Below, piece by piece: positions 17,330 through 27,901 of a stretch of 64,000 bases of DNA. This DNA comes from Amycolatopsis marina (GTDB lineage Bacteria > Actinomycetota > Actinomycetes > Mycobacteriales > Pseudonocardiaceae), in assembly GCF_900111885.1 (NCBI RefSeq), contig NZ_FOKG01000001.1:124001-188000 (forward strand), in the 5' to 3' direction. The position numbers and the translations under genes were made by a program. Numbering within the stretch: the stretch's first letter is position 1; every line of letters begins with the position of its first letter. The notes under the pieces are model-generated. The model had not been told where the DNA came from. It saw only the letters and a list, made by a program, of their open reading frames with translations, and did not search any database.

Positions 17330-19008
17330 CCTTCCTCGTCCGCTGCCTCGGTGAAGACCGCTCGGTAACGCGGGTCGTCCCAGAGTTCGAGGTGCGGAGC
17401 CAATGCCCTGACCCGTCCCTGATCAAGCCAGAGCACCAGGTCTGCCCGCCGTGCCGTGGTCGCGCGATGCGTCACCGCGAACCGAGTCCGTCCCGGCAGG
17501 AGGCCGGTGATCGCGTCCTCCACCCTCGCCTCGGTGACGGTGTCCAGGCTTCCGGTCGCCTCGTCCAGCGCGAGCACTCGTGGCGCCCGTGCCAGTGCTC
17601 GGGCCAGGCCGAGACGCTGGGCCTCGCCGCCGGACAGCGGCGTATCGGCCAGCGGTGTGTCGTACCCCTCGGGCAGCCGCACGACGAGGTCGTGCACCTG
17701 CGCAGCCCGGCACGCTCGCTCGACCGAAGCCGTGCCGGCCCAGCTGCCGTAGGCGACGGCATCGCGAACCGTCGCGCCGAGCAGCGCGGGACGCTCGAAG
17801 GCGTGCCCGATCGCGGCGCGAATGTCCTCCGGCGGCAGGCAGCGCAACGGGACGCCGTCGAGCAGCACCTCGCCACGATCGGGTGCACGCAGTCCGCCGA
17901 GCACCGCGACCAGCGTCGACTTGCCCGCGCCGGACGGACCGACGACGGCGAGGTGGGTGCCTCCTGACACGGTCACGTCGATGTCGTGGAGCACGTCCTC
18001 GACGCCGACTCCGCGCACCTCGATCGTGCCCGCGCCGTTCGGCAACCGGAACTTCCCGCGCTCGGGGACGGGGACGTCGAGCACGGCCGTGATCCGGGTG
18101 GCACAGGACCGTGCCTTCGACAACGCGGTCAGCAGCGCGATCTGCCCCACCAGGCCCATACCGAGCATGGTGTAGCCGAGCGCGGCGAGCACGTCGCCGA
18201 TGCTCAGTCGCCCGGCGAGCACGCCGAAGCCCGCGGCGACCAGCACGGCCAGCTGCACGCTGGGGAGCAGGAGACCTGCCCGCCAGACCATCCGGGCCTG
18301 CGTGCGCCACATGCCGATCCCCGCGGCGCCCAGCAACGGCAGGGGACGCAGCACCCGCTCCGCCTCCCGCTCTGCTGTACCGGAGGCGGCGATCGTGCGT
18401 AGCCCGGAGACCGCGTCCAGCAGCCGGGCGGACAGCTCCCCGGAGACCTCCTGATAGGTCGTGACGTCGTCGGCGGTGAGCCGCAGGTGCGAACGGGCGA
18501 GCAGGACCGCCATCGGAACGCTGACCAGGAACACCGCGGCGAGCCGCCAGTCGAGCAGCGCCAGCAGGACGATCGCGCCGCACGAGAGCACCAGGGCCGA
18601 GCCGAGTTGCACCACGAGCGAGGGGGCAGCGGCTGCCCCTGTGCTGTCCCCGGTGATCCGGCTGATGGCGTCGCCCTCCGGGAAGGGAGAGCGGAGGCCG
18701 AGGCGGATGAGGTGCCGGGAAAGCCGGTGGCGCAGCCAGGCGGCACCGGTGTGCGTGACCCGTGCCGTGACGACGATGCCGAACACCTCGGCCAGGATCT
18801 CGGAGACCCCCAGTGTCAGCAGCCACAGCACCTGCGCCCAACTGCTCTGCCCCGAGATCGCGGTGTCGACCGCCGAGGCCAGCGCACCGGGAAGGAGCAG
18901 TCCCGCCGCCGTGGCGACCAGCGCCGTCCCGGCCATCAACCCCAGTCCCGCGGGGTTTCGGGCAATCAGCGCACGCAGCAGCCGATCGCCATCGCGACGA
19001 GTGCTCAC
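17326..19008 (-). CDS. ABC exporter of the lanthipeptide operon (first half-transporter, RamA/AmfA-like)
   Basis: About 560 residues from GTG at 19008, which has GGAG six bases ahead; the frame is open further upstream but that stretch covers the operon hairpin. Membrane domain first, then Walker A GPSGAGKST, signature LSGGEAQRLGLARAL and Walker B VLALDEATGSLD. Expected to form a heterodimer with the product of 15530-17329. Located directly after the precursor gene. Export of a SapB-like peptide is inferred from gene order. Confidence 0.9.
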   Translation of the reverse strand: MSTRRDGDRLLRALIARNPAGLGLMAGTALVATAAGLLLPGALASAVDTAISGQSSWAQVLWLLTLGVSEILAEVFGIVVTARVTHTGAAWLRHRLSRHLIRLGLRSPFPEGDAISRITGDSTGAAAAPSLVVQLGSALVLSCGAIVLLALLDWRLAAVFLVSVPMAVLLARSHLRLTADDVTTYQEVSGELSARLLDAVSGLRTIAASGTAEREAERVLRPLPLLGAAGIGMWRTQARMVWRAGLLLPSVQLAVLVAAGFGVLAGRLSIGDVLAALGYTMLGMGLVGQIALLTALSKARSCATRITAVLDVPVPERGKFRLPNGAGTIEVRGVGVEDVLHDIDVTVSGGTHLAVVGPSGAGKSTLVAVLGGLRAPDRGEVLLDGVPLRCLPPEDIRAAIGHAFERPALLGATVRDAVAYGSWAGTASVERACRAAQVHDLVVRLPEGYDTPLADTPLSGGEAQRLGLARALARAPRVLALDEATGSLDTVTEARVEDAITGLLPGRTRFAVTHRATTARRADLVLWLDQGRVRALAPHLELWDDPRYRAVFTEAADEEG

Positions 19009-19090
19009 GTTCGCTCCGTTCGTCCAGCTCTTCCGGCCGGACTTGTGCGGAACAGCACTGGTCCGCCAGCCGAAAAAGGGGAGAATGGCG

Positions 19091-19129
19091 GCGCGGGAGC
19101 GGCGCACTTGGCCTGTGCCGCTCCCGCGC
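19091..19129 (-). terminator. intra-operon hairpin between precursor and transporter genes
   Basis: 13-bp perfect stem GCGCGGGAGCGGC/GCCGCTCCCGCGC (19091-19103, 19117-19129), loop 13 nt, 10 bases after the precursor stop. Likely a partial terminator or 3' stabiliser that keeps precursor message above transporter message (inference). Confidence 0.65.
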
Positions 19130-19138
19130 TCGGTTCGA

Positions 19139-19279
19139 TCAGTGGCAGGTGAGCAGGCTGATCGTGCTGTTGGCGCAGGACGCCAGCAGGCTCAGGTTGC
19201 TGCCACCACCGTTGCTCGGGTCGCCGTAGGACATGTCCTCGGGCGCGTCGAGGTTCTGCAGGTCAAGAACGAAATCCAT
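19139..19279 (-). CDS. class III lanthipeptide precursor, SapB/erythreapeptin-like (46 aa)
   Basis: Short gene with ATG at 19279 after AAAGGGAA. The leader has the class III recognition motif, VLDLQNLDAP (residues 4-13), matching LFDLQ in SapB precursors. The leader ends around a Gly-Gly-Gly (24-26). The core holds two Ser-x-x-Ser...Cys units: S27-S30-C35 and S38-S41-C45, ending LLTCH. Each can become a labionin or lanthionine ring after phosphorylation and elimination of Ser. The core closely resembles the SapB/erythreapeptin group as remembered. It sits between the synthetase and two exporter genes, so it is the substrate of the operon. Likely role: surface-active peptide for aerial growth. 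Confidence 0.93.
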   Translation of the reverse strand: MDFVLDLQNLDAPEDMSYGDPSNGGGSNLSLLASCANSTISLLTCH

Positions 19280-19331
19280 TGTGTTCCCTTTCCTTGTTCT
19301 ACTTTCCACCGGTCGGGGTCCGGCCGGAGGT

Positions 19332-21911
19332 TCATGGAGACGGCACAGGGGCCGTCAGCGAGTAACCCGCACCGAGGAACGGCAGCACGCGACCGTGCCC
19401 GTCCAGGGTGGCGGCGAGTGCGAGCAGCACACCGGCGTTGCCGGTGTTCAGGTCCATCGAGAGCCGCAGCAGTTGGTTGCCGGGAAGCGCGATTCCGTCC
19501 TCTCCGTAGGGAATCGCGTACCAGGCCAGCCTGGACAGATGCAGTGAGACCGATGCGGCGAACTCCGGATTCGGATCTCTGCGATTCGCGGCGGCCAGTG
19601 CCGCCAGCAACCCCATGCGGCCGAGGACCAGGTTGGGATGGATGACGAACTCACCCCGGCAGGCGCGCAGCAGTTCGTCCTGACTGCCGAGGCATTCGGC
19701 GGTTGGCGAGTGTGCGGCGAGTTCCTCTGCGACCAGCGCGACACCGGCGCTGCCGATGCCCAGGTAGGGCAGGGTGCGCGCGCCGCGGTCGCGGACCTGC
19801 AGGGAGCCGTCGTCGGTGACGACGCATTCGCGCAGGTCACGGGCCAGCGCTCGATCGGCGTCGACCAGCCAGCCCCGGTCGCCCGTGTGCTCGAACAACC
19901 GGACGAACAGGAGCGCGGGACCGGACCAGCCGTTGAGCAGGCCGGCCCTGGCGAAGTCACCTGGTTCCTGGTCGGCGGCGAGGGCTTCGGCGAGCCGCTC
20001 ACCGATGGTGACGGCCCTGGTGAGCAGTCCGCCGTCGCGCCGCGTCTCGGCGAAGTGCAGCAGGTTCAGCCCGATACCGGAGAGACCGCCGTCGAAGCTG
20101 TGGTCGCGCGTCTGGGCCACCAGCCCTTCCGCGTCCGCGAGTAGCCGGTCCGCCTCGTCCTGATGGCCGAGGTTCTCCAGTACGTGGGCGATGCCGTGCG
20201 CTCCGTCGAAGAAGCCCGGCCTGGTGGGTGGGTCGCGGTGCACGGCATCGATCAGCCAGCGCTCGTGCTCGGGAAAGCGTCCCGCGCCCGCGGCGTCCAG
20301 GGCGTGCAACACACCTGCGGCGCCATAGCCGAAGCAGGTACCGCCGACCCGGAACTGTTCGATGTCACCGGGGAACAGCCGATCGGTGCGGTGCGGGGTG
20401 GCACTGGCCAGGATCGCGGTGGCGAGCGACTTGCGCACCACACCCCAGTCCGGCTCGGGCTGATCGAACTCATGCGCGACGGGAGCGGGCACATCCTTTC
20501 CGCGTGGTGTCAGCGCCGCCCGGATCTCGTCGCCGTAGGAGTCCGGCAGCGGGAAGCGGCGCTCGATGGAGTCCACGAGACCGGCGAGCTTCGCCGGGGA
20601 CAACTCCAGCAGCGCGTTCAGCGGCAGGAAGACCCACAGCCGCAACGCGGCGAGGGCGTGCGCGTCGATGTCGAAGCCTGTCCGGTCCGCGGGGGCACGG
20701 AAGCCGGGTGCGCCCAGTGCGGGTCTGCCCGTTTCCTCGGCGGCGAAGGCCATCTCGAAGTCGATCACCGAGACGCGCTCGTCCGCTTCGCCGTCCACCA
20801 TGATGTTCAGCGGATGCAGATCGCCGAAGACGACGCCGCGCTCATGCACCTGGTCGATCAGCGTCGCCACCCGTTCCACCAGCGCCAGTGCGCGCCGGGT
20901 GTAGTCGACGATGTCCTGCTCCGTGGAGTCGACCCTGGTGAGGGGATAGTTGCGGGGGAGCCACGAACCGAGCGAACGGCCGGGAACGTACTCCATCGAA
21001 AGAAAGTGGTGTTCCCAGACGGTGAACAGGTCGTAGGCCTCAGGGACGCCCTCGATACCGGAGAGCCTGCGCAGGATGTCGTGTTCCCGCCGTAGCCGCT
21101 GCACCGCGTCCACCCCGTCGCGGTCGAGGCCGGCGTGCGGCCGTGCCTCCTTCAGCACCACCTCGTGATCGTCGGCGAGCCGCGTCGCGCGATAGACACC
21201 GCCGCCGTTGGAGAAGTGCAGGGAGGACGTGACGCGGTACGGGAACTTGGCCGGATCGCCGCCCTTGCGCGCCGCCAGGTGCGGTGCGAGACATTCGGGC
21301 AGGTCCACCCACTCCGGCACGGTGAACGTCGGTGTTCGCCGGTCGGGCACCAATGTCCCGTCCGGCTTCGTGACGGCCAGCACCCTGGTGCCGTCCATCT
21401 CGACCCATTGTTCTGCGAATCCGCCGTACCGGACGTACAACGGTCCGTCGCCATAACGGAGGTCGCTGAGAATGTAGGCGCCCGGCTGGCCGGCGAGTTG
21501 ATCGGAAAGCTCGGCGAGCACCTGCGTCAGCGCTTCGTCGTCCGCCGGGTAAATCGTGATCAATTTTCCACTCGAGTCCCGCGGGGCGTATTTCGAGTTT
21601 CGTGCGAGGAGAACTGTTTTCGTGCGCAGATGCTTGAACGCGATTCGTCGCTGCACGCAGTACTCGTACACGGTGGCGAGTACCGTCTCGGCGTTGCCCA
21701 GACATGCGCTCACATGGATCTTCCAGCCCTGTCCAGGCAGGATGACATCATCCGGAGCCAGCATCCGCCAAGTGCCCTTATTCCCCTCATGCCAACCAGC
21801 CCGAGGCAACGGCAACGCGGCGGCGAACTCGTCCTCCTCGGTGTCCGACCGCCGCTGCTCATCGAAGAACAGGGGATCGGCGAAGCAGAATGCCTCGTAC
21901 CGAAGATCCAT
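19332..21911 (-). CDS. class III lanthionine synthetase LanKC (RamC/AmfC-like)
   Basis: 859 residues from ATG at 21911 (GGAGGG six bases ahead). Three parts: an N-terminal lyase-like domain (about 1-190), a Ser/Thr-kinase-like domain (about 200-480) with VVFGDLHPLNIMVD as catalytic loop and VIDFEMAF as the metal loop, and a C-terminal LanC-like cyclase (about 520-850). The cyclase lacks the zinc-binding Cys and Cys-His of class I/II/IV enzymes (for example GWSGPALLF), which is typical for class III. It phosphorylates Ser in the precursor, eliminates phosphate and closes rings. First gene of the operon; 52 bases separate it from the precursor gene. Confidence 0.94.
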   Translation of the reverse strand: MDLRYEAFCFADPLFFDEQRRSDTEEDEFAAALPLPRAGWHEGNKGTWRMLAPDDVILPGQGWKIHVSACLGNAETVLATVYEYCVQRRIAFKHLRTKTVLLARNSKYAPRDSSGKLITIYPADDEALTQVLAELSDQLAGQPGAYILSDLRYGDGPLYVRYGGFAEQWVEMDGTRVLAVTKPDGTLVPDRRTPTFTVPEWVDLPECLAPHLAARKGGDPAKFPYRVTSSLHFSNGGGVYRATRLADDHEVVLKEARPHAGLDRDGVDAVQRLRREHDILRRLSGIEGVPEAYDLFTVWEHHFLSMEYVPGRSLGSWLPRNYPLTRVDSTEQDIVDYTRRALALVERVATLIDQVHERGVVFGDLHPLNIMVDGEADERVSVIDFEMAFAAEETGRPALGAPGFRAPADRTGFDIDAHALAALRLWVFLPLNALLELSPAKLAGLVDSIERRFPLPDSYGDEIRAALTPRGKDVPAPVAHEFDQPEPDWGVVRKSLATAILASATPHRTDRLFPGDIEQFRVGGTCFGYGAAGVLHALDAAGAGRFPEHERWLIDAVHRDPPTRPGFFDGAHGIAHVLENLGHQDEADRLLADAEGLVAQTRDHSFDGGLSGIGLNLLHFAETRRDGGLLTRAVTIGERLAEALAADQEPGDFARAGLLNGWSGPALLFVRLFEHTGDRGWLVDADRALARDLRECVVTDDGSLQVRDRGARTLPYLGIGSAGVALVAEELAAHSPTAECLGSQDELLRACRGEFVIHPNLVLGRMGLLAALAAANRRDPNPEFAASVSLHLSRLAWYAIPYGEDGIALPGNQLLRLSMDLNTGNAGVLLALAATLDGHGRVLPFLGAGYSLTAPVPSP

Positions 21912-22322
21912 TCGAATACCCTCCGGAAATTTGCCCCCTGGCCGCTTCGGCCCGTTCAACATTCAGTCATACCGAACCCGGAAAGCCAATCCGCCATTTC
22001 AGCGGTTCGATTGGTCTGAACAGGGTAGGAAATATTGACCACCGCGAACCGGAAGACCTTACTTAAGTAGGGTTTGACTTCCTTGCTTCACCCGTATGAC
22101 GTGTAACGCTTTACCGTTCATCGAGTCGGCCGAGCAGAAGATCGCCTAGCCGCCCGAAAAGTCTGTCACATTCAGGATAAACATAATGACCGGTATGTTG
22201 TGTTACGCAACGGCGACAACTTCACTGTCCGCGACGTGCGGAACCCCCGGCCGGACGTCCGGCCGCCGGGAAGCGGTCAGTAACCTACGACCCGAGTAGC
22301 AGTACGTCCGGACGGAGGACCG
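21912..22322. other. promoter region of the lanthipeptide operon
   Basis: About 410 bases between divergent genes, lower in GC than its flanks. A near-perfect 16-bp palindrome, CCTTACTTAAGTAGGG (22057-22072, 14 of 16 symmetric), lies about 20-35 bases upstream of an AT-rich -10-like CAATAT (minus strand, near 22032-22037). That is a good place for an activator site of the RamR type. Near the other end, an 18-bp perfect palindrome, CGGCCGGACGTCCGGCCG (22248-22265), may be an operator or a terminator. No RamR-like regulator gene is next door. Confidence 0.45.
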
Positions 22323-22688
22323 GTGATCACTGGGTTCGCAGTGGCGGTCGCGTTGACCTCGCTGGCTGTCGCGGGTTGGAGTTTCGTCCTGGTCCTGCGG
22401 AACCGGGCACCCCAGCGGCCGCTGCTCATCGGCCTCGCCGTGATCGAGGCCCTGCTGGTCGCCCAGTTGGTCATCGCCATCGTCCTGTTGATCTCCGGCG
22501 AGCGGCCGGGCAGCATGGCCACCTTCCTCGCCTACCTCATCGGCTCGCTGCTGGTCCTGCCCATCGGCACCGCATGGGCGCTCGCGGAACGGACCCGTTC
22601 GAGCACCGCCGTCCTCGGCGTCGCCTGCCTCACCGTTCCGGTGCTGATCCTGCGGATGTCCGAGGTGTGGGGAGGTGCCGGTGCCTGA
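22323..22688 (+). CDS. hypothetical integral membrane protein (121 aa)
   Basis: GTG at 22323 follows CGGAGGACC. Four hydrophobic helices, the first FAVAVALTSLAVAGWSFVLVL. No catalytic motif. Overlaps the next membrane-protein gene by 14 bases, so the two are translated together and may form one complex. Not recognised beyond membrane topology. Confidence 0.7.
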   Translation: MITGFAVAVALTSLAVAGWSFVLVLRNRAPQRPLLIGLAVIEALLVAQLVIAIVLLISGERPGSMATFLAYLIGSLLVLPIGTAWALAERTRSSTAVLGVACLTVPVLILRMSEVWGGAGA

Positions 22689-23112
22689 GAGTGCGGCCGA
22701 GAATCCGGAAGTGCCCGCGGTCGGGGCCACGGCCAGCGGGCCGGGACGGGTGCTGATCGCGATCTACGCGATCTTCGCCGTGGGCGCCACGTCAAGGGCA
22801 GCGGTACAGATCGCGACCCGCTTCGGCGAGGCCCCCCTTGCCTACGTGCTGTCGGCCTTCGCAGCCGTCGTCTACCTGCTCGCGACCCTCGCCCTCGCCC
22901 GTTCGGGACTCGCGTGGTGGCGGGTGGCACTCGCCGCATGCAGTGTCGAGCTCGTCGGCGTGCTCACCGTCGGCACACTGACCGTCTTCGACGCCGCGGC
23001 GTTCCCGGACGCCACGGTGTGGTCGAACTACGGCCGTGGCTACCTGTTCATCCCGCTCGTGCTGCCGGTGATCGGCCTGCTCTGGTTGCGCAGGACCGCG
23101 CCCTCGCGTTGA
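22675..23112 (+). CDS. hypothetical integral membrane protein (145 aa)
   Basis: A Pro/Glu-rich start, then about four membrane helices, including LIAIYAIFAVGATSRAAV and YVLSAFAAVVYLLATLALA. The SRAAVQIATRFGEAPLAY loop is typical of small actinobacterial proteins annotated only as membrane proteins. Start at GTG 22675 or 22681. Second gene of a two-gene unit. Its 3' end overlaps the convergent BlaI-type gene by 73 bases. Confidence 0.7.
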   Translation: MPVPESAAENPEVPAVGATASGPGRVLIAIYAIFAVGATSRAAVQIATRFGEAPLAYVLSAFAAVVYLLATLALARSGLAWWRVALAACSVELVGVLTVGTLTVFDAAAFPDATVWSNYGRGYLFIPLVLPVIGLLWLRRTAPSR

Positions 23113-23471
23113 GGCATCACCTGCGGCACCAGCGCCGCGCGCAACGCATCGGCCTCGGCGGTGCTCACCGAGTGGGCGAAGTGGACGAGCGCCGAGTCCC
23201 GGTCACCGGTCATCGCCAAGGCCTCCAGCATCAGCCCCGCGACATACTCGTCCCTGCTCACCTTCGGGAAGTACAGCCAGGCGCGACCGGACCGCTCCCT
23301 GTGCACCACGTTCTTCGACGCGAGTCTGGTGAGTACCGTCATCACCGTCGTGTAGGCCAGGTTCCGGCCGGCCAGTTCCCCGTGCACCGCGCGCACGCTC
23401 ATCGACTCCCGATGCCCCCACAACACATCCATCACCGCACGCTCAAGTTCACCGAGCTTGGCCACCTGCAC
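23040..23471 (-). CDS. BlaI/MecI/CopY family transcriptional repressor
   Basis: 143 residues. Winged helix-turn-helix from residue 5 to 75 with the family pattern LGELERAVMDVLW and YTTVMTVLTRLASKNVVHRE. The rest forms the dimer helices. The usual M56 metalloprotease partner (BlaR-like) is not adjacent. Start is GTG at 23471 or 23465. The C-terminal tail from about residue 120 is longer than in the family and is encoded in the overlap with the convergent gene; it may not matter for function. Confidence 0.85.
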   Translation of the reverse strand: MQVAKLGELERAVMDVLWGHRESMSVRAVHGELAGRNLAYTTVMTVLTRLASKNVVHRERSGRAWLYFPKVSRDEYVAGLMLEALAMTGDRDSALVHFAHSVSTAEADALRAALVPQVMPQREGAVLRNQSRPITGSTSGMNR

Positions 23472-23547
23472 CCCTCTTGCCGGTCATCAGCGCTGGCGGA
23501 AAGCCGCCACGATCATCTTGGCATCGCGACTCGGCCCTGCATGCCGC

Positions 23548-25203
23548 CTACTGGGCGTGGTTTCCCTGCTCCGCCCGGGTCACTACGAGTAGCAACTGGA
23601 GGTGGCAGAACTGCCGTTCCCTCGGCTCGGTCAGGTCGATTCCGCTGATCGAGCCGGCCCTCCGCACCCGGTGGCGCAGCGTGTTCGGGTGCACATGCAG
23701 CGCATTCGCCGCGGATCGCACGTCCCCCAGCGCGTCCAGGAAGGCCAGCAGCGAAACCACCAGCTCGGTGCCGTGCGCCCTGTCGTGTTCGACCAGCGCG
23801 GACACCCCGGGATCGCGCAGGTCCTCGGCTGCTTCCAGGAGGGTCAGTACCTCGCCGAGGAGTACCTCGCCGCGTAGTTCGGCGATCGTCGCCACGCTGC
23901 GTTGCGGATCGCGGGCCATCACCTCCAGTACGCGGTCGGCCTCCGACCTCGAACGCACCACCTTGCCGAGCCCGAGGACCGGTGCGCCGATCCCGACCTG
24001 CACGCTGGCGCCGGTCCTCCTGCGGAGCACGGCGGTGATGTCCTCGGCGAGGGTGACCAGTGCGGGTTCCACCGCGCCGAGCGGCACACCCGGCAGCACC
24101 GCGTACACCCGCGTGCCGATCGCGCCGACCAGCGCGGACCGCCGGTAGGCGGTGGCATGCACCGAGACGACGTTGAGCATCTCCGCCTTGTGCAGCTCAC
24201 GTGCGGAGTGGTCGGGTTCGGCCGGCGCGGTCACGGCGGCGACGACGGCAGGAGTCGCGGGATCGAGACCGAGGTGCCCGGCGACCAGATCGGGGCTGGA
24301 CCGCCCGTCCAGCAGTCCGGACACGAGTTCCTGCTGGGAGCGGTTGCCCGGTGAGCTTCCCGCCCGGTAGCGCAACAGGTGCGCCGCGGCGACCCTGGAC
24401 GCGCCGAGCAGGGCGCTTTCGGCGCGTTCGGCGAACGGCTCACGGCCCTGTTGCACCCAGATCATGCCGAGGTACTGGGCGCCCGCCCTGATACCCACCG
24501 CCAGCCTGCGCCGGATACCGACCTCGGGGTGCTCGTCGATGTGCACCACCTCGCCGTCACGCAGCCGCTGGTAGACACCCCACTCACGGAGCATCGCCAG
24601 ATAGGACTCCGGTCCCTCCCAACCGAGGATGGAGAGCCTGCGCAGCTCGTCGACCTCGTCGTCCGATCGGGAGTAGGCGAGGACCCGGTTGCCCGCGTCC
24701 TCGATGATGACGCTGCCCGCGGTGAGGACGGCGACGGTCTGCGCGAGAGCGAAGAGATCGCCGGTCCCACCCTCCGATCCGAGTCCGGCCGAGAGAGCAG
24801 CCGCGTCGAGCACCTCGCGCACCAGCGTCTCCAACTGCTCCCACCGCACCCTGGGACGCACGGCGAGCAGGGCGATCCCTGCCTCGGACGCGGCGGCACG
24901 CAACTCGTGCAGGCCGCCCTGCGTCTCCGGACCGACCTGGGCGTCCACCTTCACGGCAGCGGCCACAGCGCCACGACGGGCAGCAGCGCGCACGAAGCGA
25001 ACGGCCTCCCGCCCGCGGGCACCGATGATCAGCACCAGTTCACCGGAGTAGCTGCCCAGCTCGTCGTCCGGGTCCAGAATGGTGACATCGCGAACCTGCG
25101 CGTCCAGCCACGCGTTGGCGACGTACAGATCGACCAGCGGTTCCCCGATCGCGACCAGCAGACCGCGCAGCGTCGGCGCATCTTCCCGCGGCGAATCGGG
25201 CAC
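23548..25203 (-). CDS. PucR-family regulator of proline catabolism (PruC-like)
   Basis: 551 residues: an N-terminal PucR-type sensing domain, a central GGDEF-like region and a C-terminal helix-turn-helix around DVRSAANALHVHPNTLRHRVRR, the signature of the PucR C-terminal domain. GTG at 25203 follows AGAGGAATT. It lies divergent to the proline dehydrogenase/P5C dehydrogenase operon, as in mycobacteria where the neighbouring PucR protein activates proline use. Probably binds the 120-base gap at 25204-25323. The effector is likely proline or P5C (inference). Confidence 0.85.
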   Translation of the reverse strand: MPDSPREDAPTLRGLLVAIGEPLVDLYVANAWLDAQVRDVTILDPDDELGSYSGELVLIIGARGREAVRFVRAAARRGAVAAAVKVDAQVGPETQGGLHELRAAASEAGIALLAVRPRVRWEQLETLVREVLDAAALSAGLGSEGGTGDLFALAQTVAVLTAGSVIIEDAGNRVLAYSRSDDEVDELRRLSILGWEGPESYLAMLREWGVYQRLRDGEVVHIDEHPEVGIRRRLAVGIRAGAQYLGMIWVQQGREPFAERAESALLGASRVAAAHLLRYRAGSSPGNRSQQELVSGLLDGRSSPDLVAGHLGLDPATPAVVAAVTAPAEPDHSARELHKAEMLNVVSVHATAYRRSALVGAIGTRVYAVLPGVPLGAVEPALVTLAEDITAVLRRRTGASVQVGIGAPVLGLGKVVRSRSEADRVLEVMARDPQRSVATIAELRGEVLLGEVLTLLEAAEDLRDPGVSALVEHDRAHGTELVVSLLAFLDALGDVRSAANALHVHPNTLRHRVRRAGSISGIDLTEPRERQFCHLQLLLVVTRAEQGNHAQ

Positions 25204-25323
25204 CAGAATTCCTCTGTTCGATCGAACAATGCCAACCGTGGCACGTTAGCGGATGAAACAATCCCCTGCGAGTTCGACCTGCTTAGCGTGTTCAGGACAC
25301 GTACCCGGCGAGAGGCAGCTCGA

Positions 25324-26952
<1,629 letters not shown>

Positions 26953-26953
26953 G

Positions 26954-27880
26954 ATGTTGCGTTCGGCTCTGCTCGCGGCGGCGAAGTCCCCGGCCTGCCG
27001 CTCCCTGGTCGAGAACGCCCCGCCGGTGCGCCCGATCGTCGACCGCTTCGTCGCGGGCGGCGGGCTGGACGACGCGGTGCGCGCGGCGAAGGAGCTCAGC
27101 ACCGACCGGCTGGTCTCGCTCGACCACCTCGGTGAGGACACCACCGACCGCGAGCAGGCCGGCGCGACCGTGTCCGCCTACCAGGCACTCCTCCGCGCGC
27201 TCGGCGAGCACGGACTCGCCGAGCGCGCGGAGGTGTCGGTGAAACTCTCCGCCGTGGGCCAGGCCCTTCCGGTGGACGGCGAGAAGATCGCGCTGGACAA
27301 CGTCCGGCAGATCTGCGCGACCGCGGCCGCCGTTGGCACCATGGTCACGGTTGACATGGAGGACCACACCACCACCGACTCGACCCTGTCGATCGTGCGC
27401 GACCTGCGCGTGGACTTTCCCTCGACGGGCGCCGTGCTGCAGGCCTACCTGCGGCGCACCGAGTCCGACTGCGCCGAGCTGGTCGGACCCGGTTCGCGGA
27501 TCCGGCTCTGCAAGGGCGCATACGACGAACCCGAGTCCGTGGCGTTCCGGGACAAGACGGAGGTGGACGCGTCCTACGTGCGCTGTCTGCGGACGCTGAT
27601 GGCAGGGCAGGGCTATCCGATGGTCGCCACCCACGATCCCCGGCTCATCGCGATCGCCGAGCACCTCGCGGGCAAGGCCGGGCGCGAGCACGCGGACTTC
27701 GAGTTCCAGATGCTCTACGGGATCCGGCCCGAAGCACAGGAACTGCTGGCCGCACGCGGGCACCGGATGCGGGTGTACGTGCCGTACGGCGCCGAGTGGT
27801 ACCCGTACTTCATGCGCCGTCTCGGTGAGCGGCCGGCGAACATCGCGTTCTTCCTGCGCTCACTGCTGACCAAGGGTTAG
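26954..27880 (+). CDS. putA: proline dehydrogenase, monofunctional
   Basis: 308 residues, FAD-dependent. Converts proline to P5C at the membrane and passes electrons to the quinone pool. Visible signatures of the TIM-barrel family: AYLRRTESDC, SRIRLCKGAYDEP and YFMRRLGERPANIAFFLRSL, with the flavin and substrate residues at the end. Actinobacterial monofunctional size, not the fused PutA. Starts one base after the pruA stop, so the two are co-translated. Also named pruB in mycobacteria. Confidence 0.95.
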   Translation: MLRSALLAAAKSPACRSLVENAPPVRPIVDRFVAGGGLDDAVRAAKELSTDRLVSLDHLGEDTTDREQAGATVSAYQALLRALGEHGLAERAEVSVKLSAVGQALPVDGEKIALDNVRQICATAAAVGTMVTVDMEDHTTTDSTLSIVRDLRVDFPSTGAVLQAYLRRTESDCAELVGPGSRIRLCKGAYDEPESVAFRDKTEVDASYVRCLRTLMAGQGYPMVATHDPRLIAIAEHLAGKAGREHADFEFQMLYGIRPEAQELLAARGHRMRVYVPYGAEWYPYFMRRLGERPANIAFFLRSLLTKG

Positions 27881-27901
27881 TGCCTACGGCCGTTTTCCGC
27901 G

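Noticed and set aside
22248..22265. 18-bp palindrome as a certain terminator
   Set aside because: It lies between divergent starts rather than after a gene, so termination is unlikely; kept only as a possible operator.
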